A DNA stretch of 52,887 nt from Brachionus koreanus (Eukaryota; Rotifera; Eurotatoria; Ploima; Brachionidae): assembly GCA_016987375.1 (NCBI GenBank), contig PJRA01000412.1:391693-444579 (forward strand). Reading direction: 5' to 3'. Below, piece by piece: positions 14,501 through 27,305 of the stretch (its first letter is position 1; every line of letters starts with the position of its first letter). Both the position numbers and the translations under genes were made by a program. The notes beneath the pieces are model-generated. The model had not been told where the DNA came from, did not search any database, and saw only the letters and a list, made by a program, of their open reading frames with translations.

Positions 14501-17500
14501 AAGGTATTTCGAGTATTTTTTAAATTAATGAACTAAATTTCTTAAGACTTCTGATGGCTCAAACAAGGCTTCGTGCATTTCTGCGAAGTCGTGGAAAGCA
14601 AAAACTCATTTTCTAAAAATTTCCTGTCTTTGCCATCGGTTCAAAAGTTATAAATTAGACCGACATTTTTTAAAGTTCTTTAAAACTAGCTATATGAAAA
14701 AATTTGAAACACAAATACTTCAAGAAAGTTCAAGTGTTAAATGCGCATCAATCATAAATACTTGTTTTATGATTAACTTTATTGATCTAGAGACAAACAT
14801 TCAAATTTCTTAGGCTAAAATTTCAAAAGAATTTAAAATAAAAATAGAACATTCTTTTGGAATAATTTATATCAATTAGCTTTGATCAAAATATTTGATT
14901 ACATTTTTTAAACAAATTTCACAATTTCCGATATTTAAATTGCTTACAATTGTTTTTAAAATATCACGTTCCATTTTAATGATTGCTTAATCTAACAACA
15001 ATCGATTTTTATCTTATTCTCATGCTGTTTTAGTCATAATTTATAAGATTACCTATTCTAATCTTAAAACAAATACCAAAATCATAAATTTGAAGATAAT
15101 ATATTTAACCTGATTTTCACAATATGAAATATCTTACAGTTCATGAATTTTTTTCATTTCTAAATAATTTAAAACTTGGTCAAATCTCAAATTAATTAAA
15201 ATATAAATTCAAACGAAGTCGATCAAGTTTAAATATTCATATTTCAATCTAGTACATTAATTCAATCTAGTCTTTCTATATGACCTAATAGTTTGAGTTT
15301 TGTCAGCAGTAAATAATTATTAAATTTTAAATCAGTATGTTAATTTTAGATCTCAAAGACTTCAGATAAGAAAAATATCTTGTTTTAATCGAAAATTAAA
15401 AAAATTCAAAATCCTGAATAATTCAACTAAGATAACTTAGAAATAAATTCAATTATTTGATGCCACTAAATTGCTTGTTTTTTTTTGACATTTGACAACA
15501 AAATTGTATGATAAATTAGTCTGGTAAGCGCATGAGCGAATAAATAAAATTTCAGACAGGACAGGATATTAAGTTTCGAATTTCTTTCATTTTCTGTCCC
15601 TTTTTCGTCTAACTACTAATTGATCTCTTGTTTCCAAAAAAAATTGTTTACTCTATAAATAAAAAAATTAATTTTTGAAAAATGAGACCTTTTTTTTCTA
15701 ATAAAATTTCAAAGCGAGAGAAATTGAAATCAAATAAGCTAGCTCTTATTGTTTCAGCTGTCTAGTTCTTTGTTTGGTTCAATAATGTCCATTTTAATAC
15801 TAGCAAATCCACTTGAAGTTTGATAAGGCCGAGTTTTTATGAGAAATTAACAGCCTGAGGCCACTTCTGTCATGTATAGATAGACCACTCATTTAGTGAT
15901 AATAGACCAGCGCCAATATTCTTTTCTGATCGCTCTAAACTTGAATATTTAATATTATAATAGCAAGATAAAAACCATAATCATCTCGCTCAATTCTAAA
16001 TTTCAAGTAGACTGTTTGCTAAATTTTTTTAAAAGTTCTATTCTGATAAAATACATACAGTTTGAAGTGTTTGATACTTTGCTTATAATTTATGGTCAAA
16101 ATAGACGGTATCATTGCGAATAGAAAAAAATATATGAATCAAATAAGATCGTATATTTTGCATAAGCATCAAATTTAAATTCGAATTACGTGACCCGAGA
16201 TCTAAATTTATTTAATGACTGTCCAGTTTAATAAACCTTAAAAATTCTCTAACAAAATAAAACTTAGCTAAATACTATCTAGCGCATATTTTATTCAGAA
16301 TTAAAATCATCTATCTGATCCAAAGTATAGTAGAATTTTTTTTAATGAGTGACCTGGAATCATCTATCATTCCAGTAGATTAACAATTTAATTTTTTGAA
16401 AATAACAATTAATTTTGGTCATTATGATTATTTTTATTCGTGACATTGAATGTTTTGCCTAGGCTTATAATTAAGACATGAACCGATTGATCAACTTTGA
16501 ACTTAAAAAAAAAACTTATATCTATTAATCTTTTAGAAAATTGATCAATTTTTGTGACAAAGCAAAAATTTAATGATGTTAAATATTAGAAAATTTTAAT
16601 AATTTAGTTTGTTCTCTTAGAACAACTCATTTAAAAGGAATAAAATCATAAACAGCATTATATTCAATTTAGTATGTAAAAACATTTAAGCTATTCTTTT
16701 ATATACTGATGTAACTGAACATTTGACATTCTTAGCATTTAATAAAAATTTTAATTCATTTTTAGTATTTAAAAATTCTCATTTGTCTACATTTAAATGT
16801 ATTTCTCACATCACACAAACAAGAAGCTAAGATTTCATTAATTTTGCTAGAAAATTCAAGTCATAAACTTAATTTTTGTATTATACAAATGTTCAAGATT
16901 AGTTTTGTTTATAAAGAATAAGTAAGAAAGAAAAAAATTTCGATTTGTCATAAACTAAGCCTTAAATTCTTAGATTTGTAGAGGCAAAGTTTATTAACTA
17001 GAAGAAAATTTATGAAATTAAAAATGACTTTTAGAAATATATAAAAGCTAACTTTTAATGGAAAAAAAATAGAAAATTCTCTTAGAAAATTGAAAATTAC
17101 TTAAGCAATAAATAAAAGTTTGTTTTAAACGAATCGATAATTCTACTTGTTTTTCTACAACCAAATCCATATTTTTTCGGCTAATTAGGAAATTGATCTT
17201 GAGTGATTTAAAGCTTATTGAGAAAAATATGATGCAATAGCCATAAATATAATGATTTTCCAAGATAATATTTTATCTCTTATCTTTACAAGTCTATTTT
17301 TTTTCTATCAAATCTGCATTGATCATTAGCATACAATTTACCATATTTTTAGACGTCAAAATTCAGCCATAAAAAAATTTTACTGATTAAATTTTACTAT
17401 TCTTAAGCCTTGAAAAAATGAAAAAATTTAAAGTGATTAGTACAAAAACAAACCTCAATTAAAAAAGACACTAAAGTTCTAGATGAATGATTTATTTTGG

Positions 17501-20500
17501 CTTTTAACAAATAATTTTCCAGTGTCGTCAAGATTTATTGCATTTTTTGAATCATGTTTAAATTAAATACAAATTTAAAATTAAAAAAAAAAGTGTCTTG
17601 AAATAATTTATGAATGTAATTGCCACTAATGGATTGTAAATATACGATCTTATTTGGCATTTAAAGCATTATTCGAAAAATTGGGTTAAATTTTTAGTCA
17701 TGAAGCCTAAAAACACATTCACTATGGTACAAATGTTGGACAAGTTAAAAGCATTTTATCGAGTTGTCTAATTACTTGAGCATAAAATTATTTTCAATAC
17801 TAGCAAATTTTTACGTGATAAAAATCTGTTGTTAGATTTTTCAAAAGTCATTAGTCAAGTGCTTTAAGACACTTTCAAATTTGTTTTAGCTTGTAAAATA
17901 AAAAACACATTGAAAAAGCTTTTTTGTCATAAAATTAATCAACTTTATGCAATAATTGTATTGAGAGTGAGGCAAGCTTTAGGTTAAAAGTGATCGCCAA
18001 AAATAATTGAAATTTTTTTGAAGATTTTGCCCAATTATTTGTTTGATTTGATTGTTTTAAAAAAAAACAACTAATCTGTAATTACCTCTGGTCTCTAAAT
18101 AAAATATACAAAACAAAAATCTTAAATAAATAAAGTTTCGAGAGATGAAAGATATGTAATTATCGTCTTGTTGGCTATCTATCGGATCTAAGTAAATCGT
18201 TCATTCAATCTTAATAAACAATCAAAATGCTCAACCAATGGCTTACATTCAGGTCTTTAGAGTTCTGACCAAAATATAGTTAAATCAATTTTTTTGATAA
18301 AATTAGAGCTTTGAATAGCCTGATGGATAATTCATTAATTATATAAAAATTAGGAGTATGTTTTATATTTACTGAATAACAGAATTAAAAAATTTTATCA
18401 TAAACAGTGTTTAAATTGAAAACTGAAATCTGAAATGACATATTTTCAAAAAAAAATAGCATTTCATTTTAACTTTTGCTTTTTCTTTCGATCAAATAAT
18501 GACAAATAAAGCTATTATATTGACAATATTTTTAATTCTTGTCATGAGCATAAATTGCCATTAAATTATGAACGTATTGTCAACATTGTAAAGATCAATT
18601 AAATCAGATAAATTAGTTTTGTTGAACCTGTCGTTTTTTAAATCAGTCTTGTTTATAAAAACTAATTAAAGATATGTCATTTGAAGAAAACAAAAATAAG
18701 CTATTAAAAATTAAATTATTAATTAATTTCTTTAAAAATAAAAGCTTTAAAAAAAACAGAAATGTATAAAATATCTATTAGACAAAATCATATACTAATA
18801 TAGTTTAATGATAATTTTTAGAATTTTAAAAATTTTCATTGTTCAAAAAAATACAAAAATAAAGATCTTGTAACACATTGTCTCAATTTAATTTAATCTT
18901 AAATATACAAATATTGAACACATTTTTTGATAAAATCAATTTTTAACTAAAACTTGAATTAAACGAAAAAATGGAAAAATAATAAATAATATTCATTTAT
19001 TAATTGATTACATCCTTTGCATATTAAAACAAATATAAACTTGAATTTTCCCTTGTTTATTCATTTTACAGAAATAAAATGAAATAAATATAGCAATAAT
19101 TTTCTAATTTTTGACTGAACTAATAAAAAAAATATCATAATTGAAATTTTATTATAAAATTTCTAGTCAAAACAAATTGAGAAAATAAACTAATTCTTTT
19201 TAAAACAAATAAAAAATTTTATTTTGTGACACTTGAAAATAGTTTTCTGATGTAAAATTTTAAATTCTATTTAGAAAATTTAGATTAATCTGGCTTAATT
19301 ATTGACTTTCAGTGGTCTTGTTTTTTAATTGAATTCATATTATAAACTTCTAACTAAATGCACCTCTTTAAATATTTGGTTGTTTTTTTTGCGCTTATTG
19401 ATTTTAGCATTTAAGCATAGTTAAAAGACTTTAATATTTATTTTTTGAATTAGACACTAGCCAGACTTAAGCGAACTGCTTTTAGACTCTTAAAAAAATA
19501 CTGATAAAATATTTCAGTATTTTCAAGCAATTTTACGAAATCATGAAAATTTCAATTAATAAATGGCAAATTAAATTCTCTTAAGTGCTAGTATAGAGTT
19601 AATCTTGATTTAGCCCTTTAAAATTAATTATCAATCAATTCTTGGTTTTCATCGGGCGTTTGTTCTCAAGAAAAATTATGTTTTCTAGTCACGAATTTCA
19701 GAAATTCAGGATCAATTAAATTAAATTTCCTTTTTTAAGCGTTCTCAAATACTAAACAAACTAAAGTTTATCATACATTTTTTTCTTCAAATAGGCTTTT
19801 TAAAATTTTCAAAAAATAATGAATCAAAAAATTAAATATATTTTCTTTTTTTTTTATTAATAATCATCAATAAAAAAATTTATTAATTTATTAGAATATT
19901 ATGTAATAACTGTAAATCCTCGTAAGAAAAATCGATTTTTTATTTATTTGATTTATTTTATTAAAAAATATTGTTTTGAAATAAAAAAGCCCCTGTGACA
20001 AGCAGTATTAGACCATTTTTTATCCAAAAATAAAGAATAAACTGTGTATAAGTTAGACGTTAATGAAATCGAAAGAACTTGAATTTCTATTTTCATTATG
20101 TTATAAAATTAGATAATAAACTTTATCTGAACTGAATTATTTTGAAAATTCTTCTGAAATTGAATCCTAAAATTATTTATATTTTAAAATCAATTCGAGA
20201 CATTAGATAAAAGTGCAATGATATTAATTCAAAATTTTAATTAAAATTTAGTAGTCGAAATTTTTTTATATTTTTCTTTCTAATTTTTATTAGTATTGAG
20301 AAAAAACCATTTGAAACAATAAAAATACAATTTGTACAAAATTAATTTATCTGAACTATTAGAAAAAAAAAATGCTTACGATTTTACAAAAAAACAAACA
20401 TTTAATTGATAAAAAAAAAATTCTATTAATTTAAAATTTTAAATAAAAAGTTTATAAACTATGATATTTTATGTAGAGCTAAATATTCAGTATCAAAAAC

Positions 20501-21334
20501 AATTAAAATTTAATTTTTTATTAAAAATCAAAGAATTGAATTTAAAATTATTAATTAAATTTTTTATTTAAAAATCAAATTTATTTAAATTTAGCTAAGG
20601 TTACCTTTTGCTAGGCTAGTCTTGAAACACTATGTTTTGCTTTAAAAATTTAAAAATAGAGATGATTGCTTTTAGTGTAAATTTCTTTAGATATTTTTAA
20701 TTTGAAAAAGTATTTTAAGCTTTTAATTTAATTCATACATTTCAATGGATTTAAATTTTTCATTGTTTTATTCAAGCGTGAATTTCTTCATCAATATTTC
20801 TAATTATTTCATGGAGCTATCAAAAAATAAAGTTCAACTTCAGGTTTATTTGAAAAATATTTTTCTTATTAACAGAAAACAAAAATGCTTACTTATTGAT
20901 CTTTAAATAATTTTTTTAAAAGAATTTATTTTTTATTTTAAATTCAATTTTAATATCATATTAATTTAAATTATTAAAATTAGTTGATTAAAATTCAAAA
21001 ACTCTTGAATAAACAAAAAAGTAATAGGATAAAAATTGAACATTTGTAAAAAAAAAAAAAGTGAATTTTATTTTGCATTAGATAGCCAATTTAAGATCTA
21101 TGTGGCAAATTAAAATAAAGTTTAATTATTAATTTCAATACGCTCTAAATGCATTCACTGTATTTAATATTTGAATCATAAATTTATCACAGAATAAAAT
21201 TTCCTTCTTTATTATTTGTATGTACAATATACTCTTGTTTATTATCAAATCAAAATTTCTACCTTAGAAATTATTTATTATTTCCAGAATTTTTAATTTA
21301 AAATATTTATTGTCCAAAATTTCCAGTATTGATC
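8526..21334. other. Gene-poor 12.8 kb block
   Basis: Extremely AT-rich DNA with dense stops in every frame. The longest open frames (about 8886-9266 plus; 12207-12443 minus; 17048-17263 minus) show no family motif or exon-like borders. A (GT)n microsatellite sits at about 10754-10770. At about 12870-12900 there is AAATTTATTGATTGATT, which resembles the repeat tail of some LINEs, but no coding part precedes it. I found no tRNA-like or rRNA-like segment by eye. Confidence 0.5.
10754..10770. repeat. Short (GT)n microsatellite
   Basis: A run of about eight GT units followed by CGTATGTGC inside otherwise AT-rich, non-coding DNA. No further significance can be seen. Confidence 0.8.
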
Positions 21335-24300
21335 ATGTCTCTATCGGCAATTTACATTCTCGATTCAAAAGGAAAAGTAAAAAATTTCAATTTTATTTTT
21401 AGTCAAAAAAATAGCCTCTACTGTTTGATTGTTCAATATAAAGGTTTTGATATCGCGGAATTATAGAGGCGATGTTGAAATGAACACCATTGAAAGGTTC
21501 ATGCAGCTTTTGCTTGAGCAAGAAGATGAGAACAACTTGAACCCAATTATTCAGCATGGAGATGTGGCCTTTATTTATGTGAAGCATACAAATGTTTATC
21601 GTTAGTTGATTTTTTTTATCCATAATTGTACAGACTAATAAACTTGCTAATTTAGTTGTTGCTGTTACCAAGATAAATACAAACGCAACCTTGGTTTTAT
21701 CGTTTTTATACAAAATAATTAAAGTGTTCTGTGAGTATTTCAATGAGCTAGAAGAAGAAAGCATAAGAGACAATTTTGTCATCATTTATGAACTATTAGA
21801 TGAATTCATGGACTTTGGGTATCCGCAGACTACTGATTGTAAAATTCTGCAGGAATACATTACCCAAGAGGGACATCAAATCAATTCGACCAAACTACCT
21901 CCTGCAGTTACTAACGCTGTTTCATGGAGAGCAGAAAATATTAAATACCGAAAGAATGAAGTTTTTTTAGATGTTATCGAGTCTGTAAATATTCTAGTAA
22001 GCGCATCCGGAAATGTTTTAAGAAGTGAAATCGTCGGAGCAATCAAAATGAGGGTCTATCTTAGTGGTATGCCCGAACTTCGACTTGGCTTAAATGACAA
22101 AATATTGTTTGAAAATATTGGAAGTAAGTTTAAATTTTTTAATGGTAAAAATATTTAAAACAACAATAAAAAATATATTTTTTTAACTTAAAAAAGGATT
22201 AAAATCTAAAATTTTGCTCAAAATTTGGTTTTTTGAAGTTTAAGCTAAAAAAATGTCAAATATTTTTCTAAATTTTATTCAAATTTAAGAAAAAAAGTTC
22301 TTTCTTAAAAGTTTTTTTTAGTTAGTATAAGTTAATTATAAAATTTTGAAATATTGCTTTTTATGCGTCATAAATTTTTAGAGTTGGATAATTATTGTTT
22401 TTATTGATATTCAGGTAGTACATTGCAAGAAGGAATTACTCAATTTATGTAAAAATTGTGTCTAGCGGAACAAGATTTTACAAAATGTCTCTTGAGTTTG
22501 TTATGTGTCCTTGTAGAGCTAGCTGGTCCTGAATAGTTTGAGTTTGAACTATAGTGCAACAGGTTGCACTAGACTACGAGATTAAAATTTTTGAAAATTT
22601 AAATTATTGAATGATATCCCATTTTCTTTGATATGCTACAGTGTCAATCCAAGTTTCTTAAGGCTATCTTTAACTCATGTTACTGATGATTGATACGAGT
22701 TTTGTAGCTTTTCTTTGTATATCTTAAATTTTTTAAATGAAAAATTTTCATTTAAAATGTACGCATTCCAGAATGGATCACACATCCGTTGTACATATTA
22801 TATTGAATGTTCTAGTTTTCCAATTTTCAAAAATTTTTTTTAGTTTTCCAATGAAAAAATTTGCCTTGAGAATGGATCCAGAGATATGCTCTTTCCATTT
22901 CAGGTCTTCTAGTTCCCATTCTCATTTTTTGTATTTCTTTTGTTGAATTTTTGATAAATACTTAACAATTCGCTATTGTCAGCAAAAATTTTACAGAGAA
23001 TGGACAACCCGTTTGGCAAGTCATTAATGAAGATTATATTAACAGTAATAAGCGTAAAACAGAACCTTGTGGTACACCGCTCAGAACTGGTTTCCAGACT
23101 GACCTTGATTTCATGAACCCATTTTGACTTTTTGAAATTAGGTTGTTTTTATTAATTAAAATCAATCGTAAAATTATATTTAAAGAAAAAAATTAAAATT
23201 TAATCAAAAAATGAGGATTTTTAGATTTTTAATTATCAAATTTTTTTTTCATTAAAATAAATCACAACTTTTAAATTTATAGATAAATATAATTCATTTT
23301 CTTGCTATAATTTCTTGACTTATCTACTTTCTAAAATCACTGTTGTTTCGTTTTTATTTCTCTTTATTGTTATTTCTACTCATATTTTTTTCCAATGTTT
23401 TTTTCCCTCTTTTGTCAGTATTACTTTTTTTTCTTAAAAGTACGTTTCTGAATTTTCTTTGTCTGTCTATCTTCTTTAAAATAATTTTTGTATCGATTTA
23501 TTTTGGTTTATTTGAATTTATCATTAATTAATTCTTTTTTTTTATATTACAGTGATATCATCAAATTTGTAATTTTTTGAGATGAAGATTGAGGTGGAGG
23601 TGGATGTTCAAATTTTATTATTTAAAATATTTTTTTGATAAATTCTCAACCTTAGCCTTTACCTCCACCTCAGTCTCATCTCAAAAAGTTACAAATTTGA
23701 TGGCATTACTGTATTTTACATTGATTCTCTTTTTTCTTTTAGAGTTTCTAGTTCCAAATTAGCTAGCCTTGACTCATAATTCAAACTTATTATATTTAGA
23801 ACAAGTTTCGTTGTTAGTCTTTGTACTTTTAAAAATTTAGGAATCTGTTTTTTTATTTTTCTTAATAAAAATTTAACATTTTTGTATTTTTTTGTATTAC
23901 TTGACTAAAATTTATTGATAAATACATTTGAAAAATTAAATTTTTCTCTAATCTAAACTGATGAATCCTCTTTATGCCAAGTTTTCAAACTATAAAATTC
24001 GTGGTTGCAAAATCCAATTCAATTCATTCCTCAATTTTAATCTAAATGCTGTATTAACCATCGTTTGAAATAAATTCTATGTAAAAAAATATTCTTTAAA
24101 TTATCATATGAAATATACTATTATTTGAAAAGACTGTTATTTAGCCTACTTTTATTTGATATAGTGCCATACTCATTTCTAAAATTTTTAACTATCCAAA
24201 CTTGTTTTCAGATTTAAAACTTGAAAATATTCATCTCTTAAGACTATCTTTACTCAGTAATTAACTAACCATTTCAACTCTAATTCTAATTTATTTGATG

Positions 24301-25299
24301 ATATAATTTTCATTTCTAATAATGCGAATGGAGTTTTACTTGTAGTTTCATGGGAGTTTGTTCACCTTATTAATTTTATATTATTCAAAAAAGAGGGTTA
24401 AAACGAAGGCTAAACGTCATTCAGACGCTCTAGGGATTTACTTCCAAACTATTTTTTAAATAAAGATTCATGGTAGTTTGTTAATTTAAAGAACAATGCA
24501 ATAAAAAAATTAATTTTAATTGTGATTTTTAGCTTTAAAAATAAGTAAAAAATTTAAAAAAAAATTTAATATGGATGTATTTATTGTTTATTTTGTCAAA
24601 AAGTAGAATTTTTATAGGATTAATTTGAAAATTCATTTAAAGGAGGAAAAAACAAGGCAGTTGAATTAGAGGATGTTAAATTTCATCAATGTGTACGTCT
24701 ATCTCGATTTGAAAATGATCGCACCATATCTTTTATCCCGCCAGATGGTGACTTTGAACTAATGTCCTACAGATTAAATACTCAAGTAAAGCCTCTTTTT
24801 TGGATCGAGCCTGTTATTGAAAGATACAGTCATTCGCGTGTTGAATACATGGTTAAAGCAAAAAGTCAATTCAAAAAACGAAGCACAGCAAATAATGTCG
24901 AAATAATAATTCCAGTACCTTCGGATGCGGACGGAGCAAAATTCAAAACATCGAACGGATATTGTAAATACGTTCCAGAAAAAAATTGTGTCGTTTGGAA
25001 TTTGAAGTCGTTCCCAGGCGGAAAAGAGTATTTAATGAGAGCTCACTTTAATTTACCAAGTGTTCAAGCTGAAGAAACTGAAGGAAAGCCTCCGATTCAA
25101 CTGAAATTTGAAATTCCATATTTTACTACTTCAGGAATTCAGGTTTAAATATGTTAAATCGAATGCCAACAAAAAATTAATTATTTTCAAATTTTTTAAG
25201 GTTCGATATTTGAAAATTATTGAAAAAAGTGGATATCAAGCATTACCTTGGGTCAGATATATCACCCAGAATGGAGACTATCAAATTAGAACAGCTTAA
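21335..25299 (+). CDS. AP1M1: AP-1 complex subunit mu (clathrin adaptor medium chain)
   Basis: Five exons: 21335-21376, 21444-21600, 21656-22123, 24643-25142, 25201-25299. They give 421 residues against 423 in human AP1M1, with every phase closing. The protein begins MSLSAIYILDSKGK. The N-terminal longin-type domain (about 1-140) includes SRNYRGDV and LEEESIRDNFVIIYELLDE. The mu-homology domain (about 168-421) binds Tyr-x-x-hydrophobic sorting signals; the matching pocket residues are visible as NEVFLDV in exon 3 and W406/R408 in LPWVRY. It contains FMQLLLEQEDE where other mu-1 chains also have an acidic loop. AP-1 sorts clathrin cargo between the trans-Golgi network and endosomes. Introns are 67, 55, 2519 and 58 bases; the long one holds an antisense LINE and a MITE. 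A strong 3' splice site (TTTCCAG, ending at 21326) lies only 8 bases before the ATG, suggesting a 5'UTR intron or a spliced-leader acceptor. Confidence 0.96.
22410..23125 (-). mobile_element. Dead CR1/L2-like LINE, antisense inside AP-1 mu intron 3
   Basis: Minus-strand translation, crossing several frameshifts and stops, shows reverse-transcriptase landmarks in the right order. They are WKPVLSGVPQGSVL (about 23097-23055), INDLPNGLS and the catalytic block as FADN instead of FADD (about 23025-22975). Next come the KWxxH / KANFFIGKL segment (about 22905-22840), RRATKLVS-like (about 22710), GPASSTRTHNKLKRHFV (about 22535-22485) and a closing VIPSCNVLPE (about 22445-22415). This order matches Jockey/CR1/L2-type RT C-terminal halves. 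The loss of the second catalytic Asp and the multiple breaks mean it is inactive. It accounts for part of the unusual length of the host intron. Confidence 0.75.
23550..23711. mobile_element. Tc1/mariner-type MITE, 162 bp, with TA target duplication
   Basis: The element is bounded by TA dinucleotides at 23548-23549 and 23712-23713. It starts CAGTGATATCATCAAATTTG and ends in the near-complement CAAATTTGATGGCATTACTG. The inverted repeats extend about 55 bases into each side, through TTTTTGAGATGA and a GAGGTGGAGGT motif with its ACCTCCACCTC partner, leaving an AT-rich loop of about 50 bases. CAGT ends plus TA duplication are the signature of Tc1/mariner transposition. There is no coding capacity. 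It is inserted in AP-1 mu intron 3. Confidence 0.85.
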
Positions 25300-25884
25300 T
25301 TTAAATTAAATATTTTTTTTTTCCTTTCAACAAGTATTTATTTATTAATTGTCGATTTTATAAAAATTGATGAAATTTTCAAAGTGAAACAATATTTTGA
25401 TAAAAATTTAAAAAAATTATTTTGTTCAATAAGTTTTTTTTTATTATTAGGTTCTACTTTTACGTTTTATTATGTTCGAGTCTAAATTTTGGCTCCTTGA
25501 AATTTTAGAAATAAATAAATTTTTGAATTTCAAGTTTATATTTATTTATTAAAACTAAACGCCGTAATAATTATCAAATAATATTTAAATTAAACAAAAA
25601 AAAATAATTTAAAAAAAAATTATTTCTTAAATATTTTATTAAATTCAAAAGGCAACTTTTGGCCGGAAAAAAATATGGAAACAATAAAGAAAATTAATCA
25701 GAAAAGGTTATCTGATGTTCATAATTAAATTTTTATGATCACCTAAGTTTTATAAAGATTATAAAGATTATTATAGTATGTTAACTCTAAAAATATGATT
25801 CTGTAATAAAATTATCTCACCCAGAATTAACTAAAAATTTTAATTATTTTTATTAAAATAGAATTATAGAAAGAATGAAAAAAG
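25300..25884. other. Downstream of AP-1 mu, no gene seen
   Basis: AT-rich DNA with the 3'UTR of AP-1 mu. AATAAATAAA-type words near 25510 could serve for polyadenylation. No coding signal. Confidence 0.5.
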
Positions 25885-26066
25885 GATACCAGAATAAGCC
25901 CTTCAATAGACACCCCAAGTCGGACGTAAGGTTAGAAGACCAGCAGTAACACGGAGGTAAACAATTACAAAAGAGAGCATCGAAATGAGAATAACATGGG
26001 GAAAAGCAAGGTTAGAGGCAAAAGATTAGCAATAAAATAATGACCCTATGCTCCACAAGGAGTGAA
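25885..26066 (+). mobile_element. Decayed LINE 3' fragment, same family as 1857-2222
   Basis: Across frameshifts the plus strand spells the C-terminal signature of endonuclease/RT LINEs: DTPSR then GRKV-like, RRPAVT, ITWGKARLEAKD and finally a CSTRSE-like ending (from TGCTCCACAAGGAGTGAATGA). The ACACCCCAAG and GACCAGCAGTAAC stretches also match the minus strand of 1857-2222, placing both in one family. The poly-A-rich run just after 26066 could be the element's tail. It is clearly dead. Confidence 0.65.
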
Positions 26067-26334
26067 TGAAAAAAAAATATTTTACAAGTTTTTGGACTAA
26101 AATTTAATTACTTAATTTAAACGAAAACGAAATGATTTTAAGTATTTTATTTTTTTTGTATTCTTTGATTTAGAGATATGCTTAAAAATTATGTTGTGTT
26201 ACTAAATTTACTAAGTTGTAATTCTTTAAAACTTAAAAAAAATCAAATGAAAATTTTAAAATTTTTGAAATTTTTTTGATTTTACGTCATAACTGGAAAA
26301 AAAAGGCTTATCAACTACTGCAGTAATTAGTGAA

Positions 26335-27010
26335 ATATTATTAGTGGAAGAAAAATTTGTGCTTAAAGTAGAAAGGGTACTAGATTGTTTTAGAAAAATT
26401 AAGAGTGGTGAAAAGATCTTTCAGAGGAAAACAGAGTCAAATAAACCAATCATTCAAAATCAGAATACTATGCGTAAAGCTTTTGAGAGCAACACCAAGT
26501 TTAGTACTCGCCAATTATCAAATGACCTTTACACACCATAATGAACGATATCTCGTTACCTTAATTTAATTAAAAAACTAACAAACGTTGCCAAGCTATT
26601 CCTCATGATTTGACATATTTCGATATTCAAAAACGCATTGAAATTTGTCGGAAATTACTTATAAATCCTTTGGATGAACAGTTTTAGACGGATAATTTCT
26701 TATGATGATTAGTGTTTCTTCAAGATAACGGTGGACCCTACACAGCTAGAAGAACAATGGCAAAAATAGATGAGCAAGAAAGATCGAACTTCTTCTTAAG
26801 CATACAGGCCAGATTTTCTCTTTTTGATTTTCACCTTTTTGGCTCAATGACTCATTTTCTTAGAAGACGGCATTTTACTTGACCATCCAAGTTGAAGAAA
26901 AGTGACATGGTCTTGAATTAATCGTGAATGGTACAAGAGAAGAATCAGCATATTGAAGTTTATGATCAAAATTTTATTATCATGCTCAAATAAAATTTTT
27001 TTACAAATAT
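26335..27010 (+). pseudogene. Degenerate mariner-type transposase
   Basis: From 26344 a frame of 65 residues resembles the helix-turn-helix part of mariner transposases: RVLDCFRKIKSGEK and TKFSTRQLSNDL. Downstream, in shifting frames, come VPHDLT-like and KRIEICRKLL (about 26610-26660), LQDNGGPYTARRTMAKI (about 26727-26775), and PDF followed by FDFHLFGSM (about 26810-26850). These are the D-containing and final catalytic blocks of the mariner family, where QDNARPH and SPDLAPSDFHLF are usual. Stops and shifts between the blocks mean no functional protein. A second copy of the 3' end lies inverted beyond the gap at 27146-27300. Confidence 0.7.
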
Positions 27011-27079
27011 CTTAGAAATTTTTTAAATGAAAAATTAAATGCATAAAAATGTTTTCATGTTTAGCATAACATGTTAAAC

Positions 27080-27145
27080 NNNNNNNNNNNNNNNNNNNNN
27101 NNNNNNNNNNNNNNNNNNNNNNNNNNNNNNNNNNNNNNNNNNNNN
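27080..27145. other. Assembly gap (66 N)
   Basis: A run of undetermined bases. It lies exactly between two inverted copies of a mariner 3' end, so the true sequence here is probably the centre of a palindrome that was hard to assemble. Its real length is unknown. Confidence 0.95.
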
Positions 27146-27305
27146 AGTTAAGCATTGAATGTTTACTTTGAAAACATGCTTCTGCAATAAATTTTTTACT
27201 GAAAAATATTTTAAAATCTTTTTTCAACGATAACTCTTGAGCATGATCATTTTAATTTGATCGTAAACTTCAATTTGCCGAAGAATCGACCTACTCGCTG
27301 ATAGA
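27146..27305 (-). mobile_element. Inverted second copy of the mariner 3' end
   Basis: The reverse complement of about 27160-27290 aligns with 26935-27060. Shared words include GAAGAATC, ATTGAAGTTTA-GATCAAA, ATCATGCTCAA and CATGTTTTC / TGTTTTCATG. The two stretches face each other tail to tail across the N run. The copies differ at many sites, so this is not a simple assembly echo of one sequence. Confidence 0.6.

Noticed and set aside
21399..21785. 128-codon minus-strand frame overlapping AP-1 mu exons 1-3
   Set aside because: Shadow of the well-supported plus-strand exons.
22737..22946. 69-codon plus-strand frame in AP-1 mu intron 3
   Set aside because: Antisense of the LINE reverse-transcriptase relic, which explains the open stretch.
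27012..27227. Minus-strand frame running through the N gap
   Set aside because: Its middle is undetermined bases and the ends are mariner remnant; not evidence of a gene.
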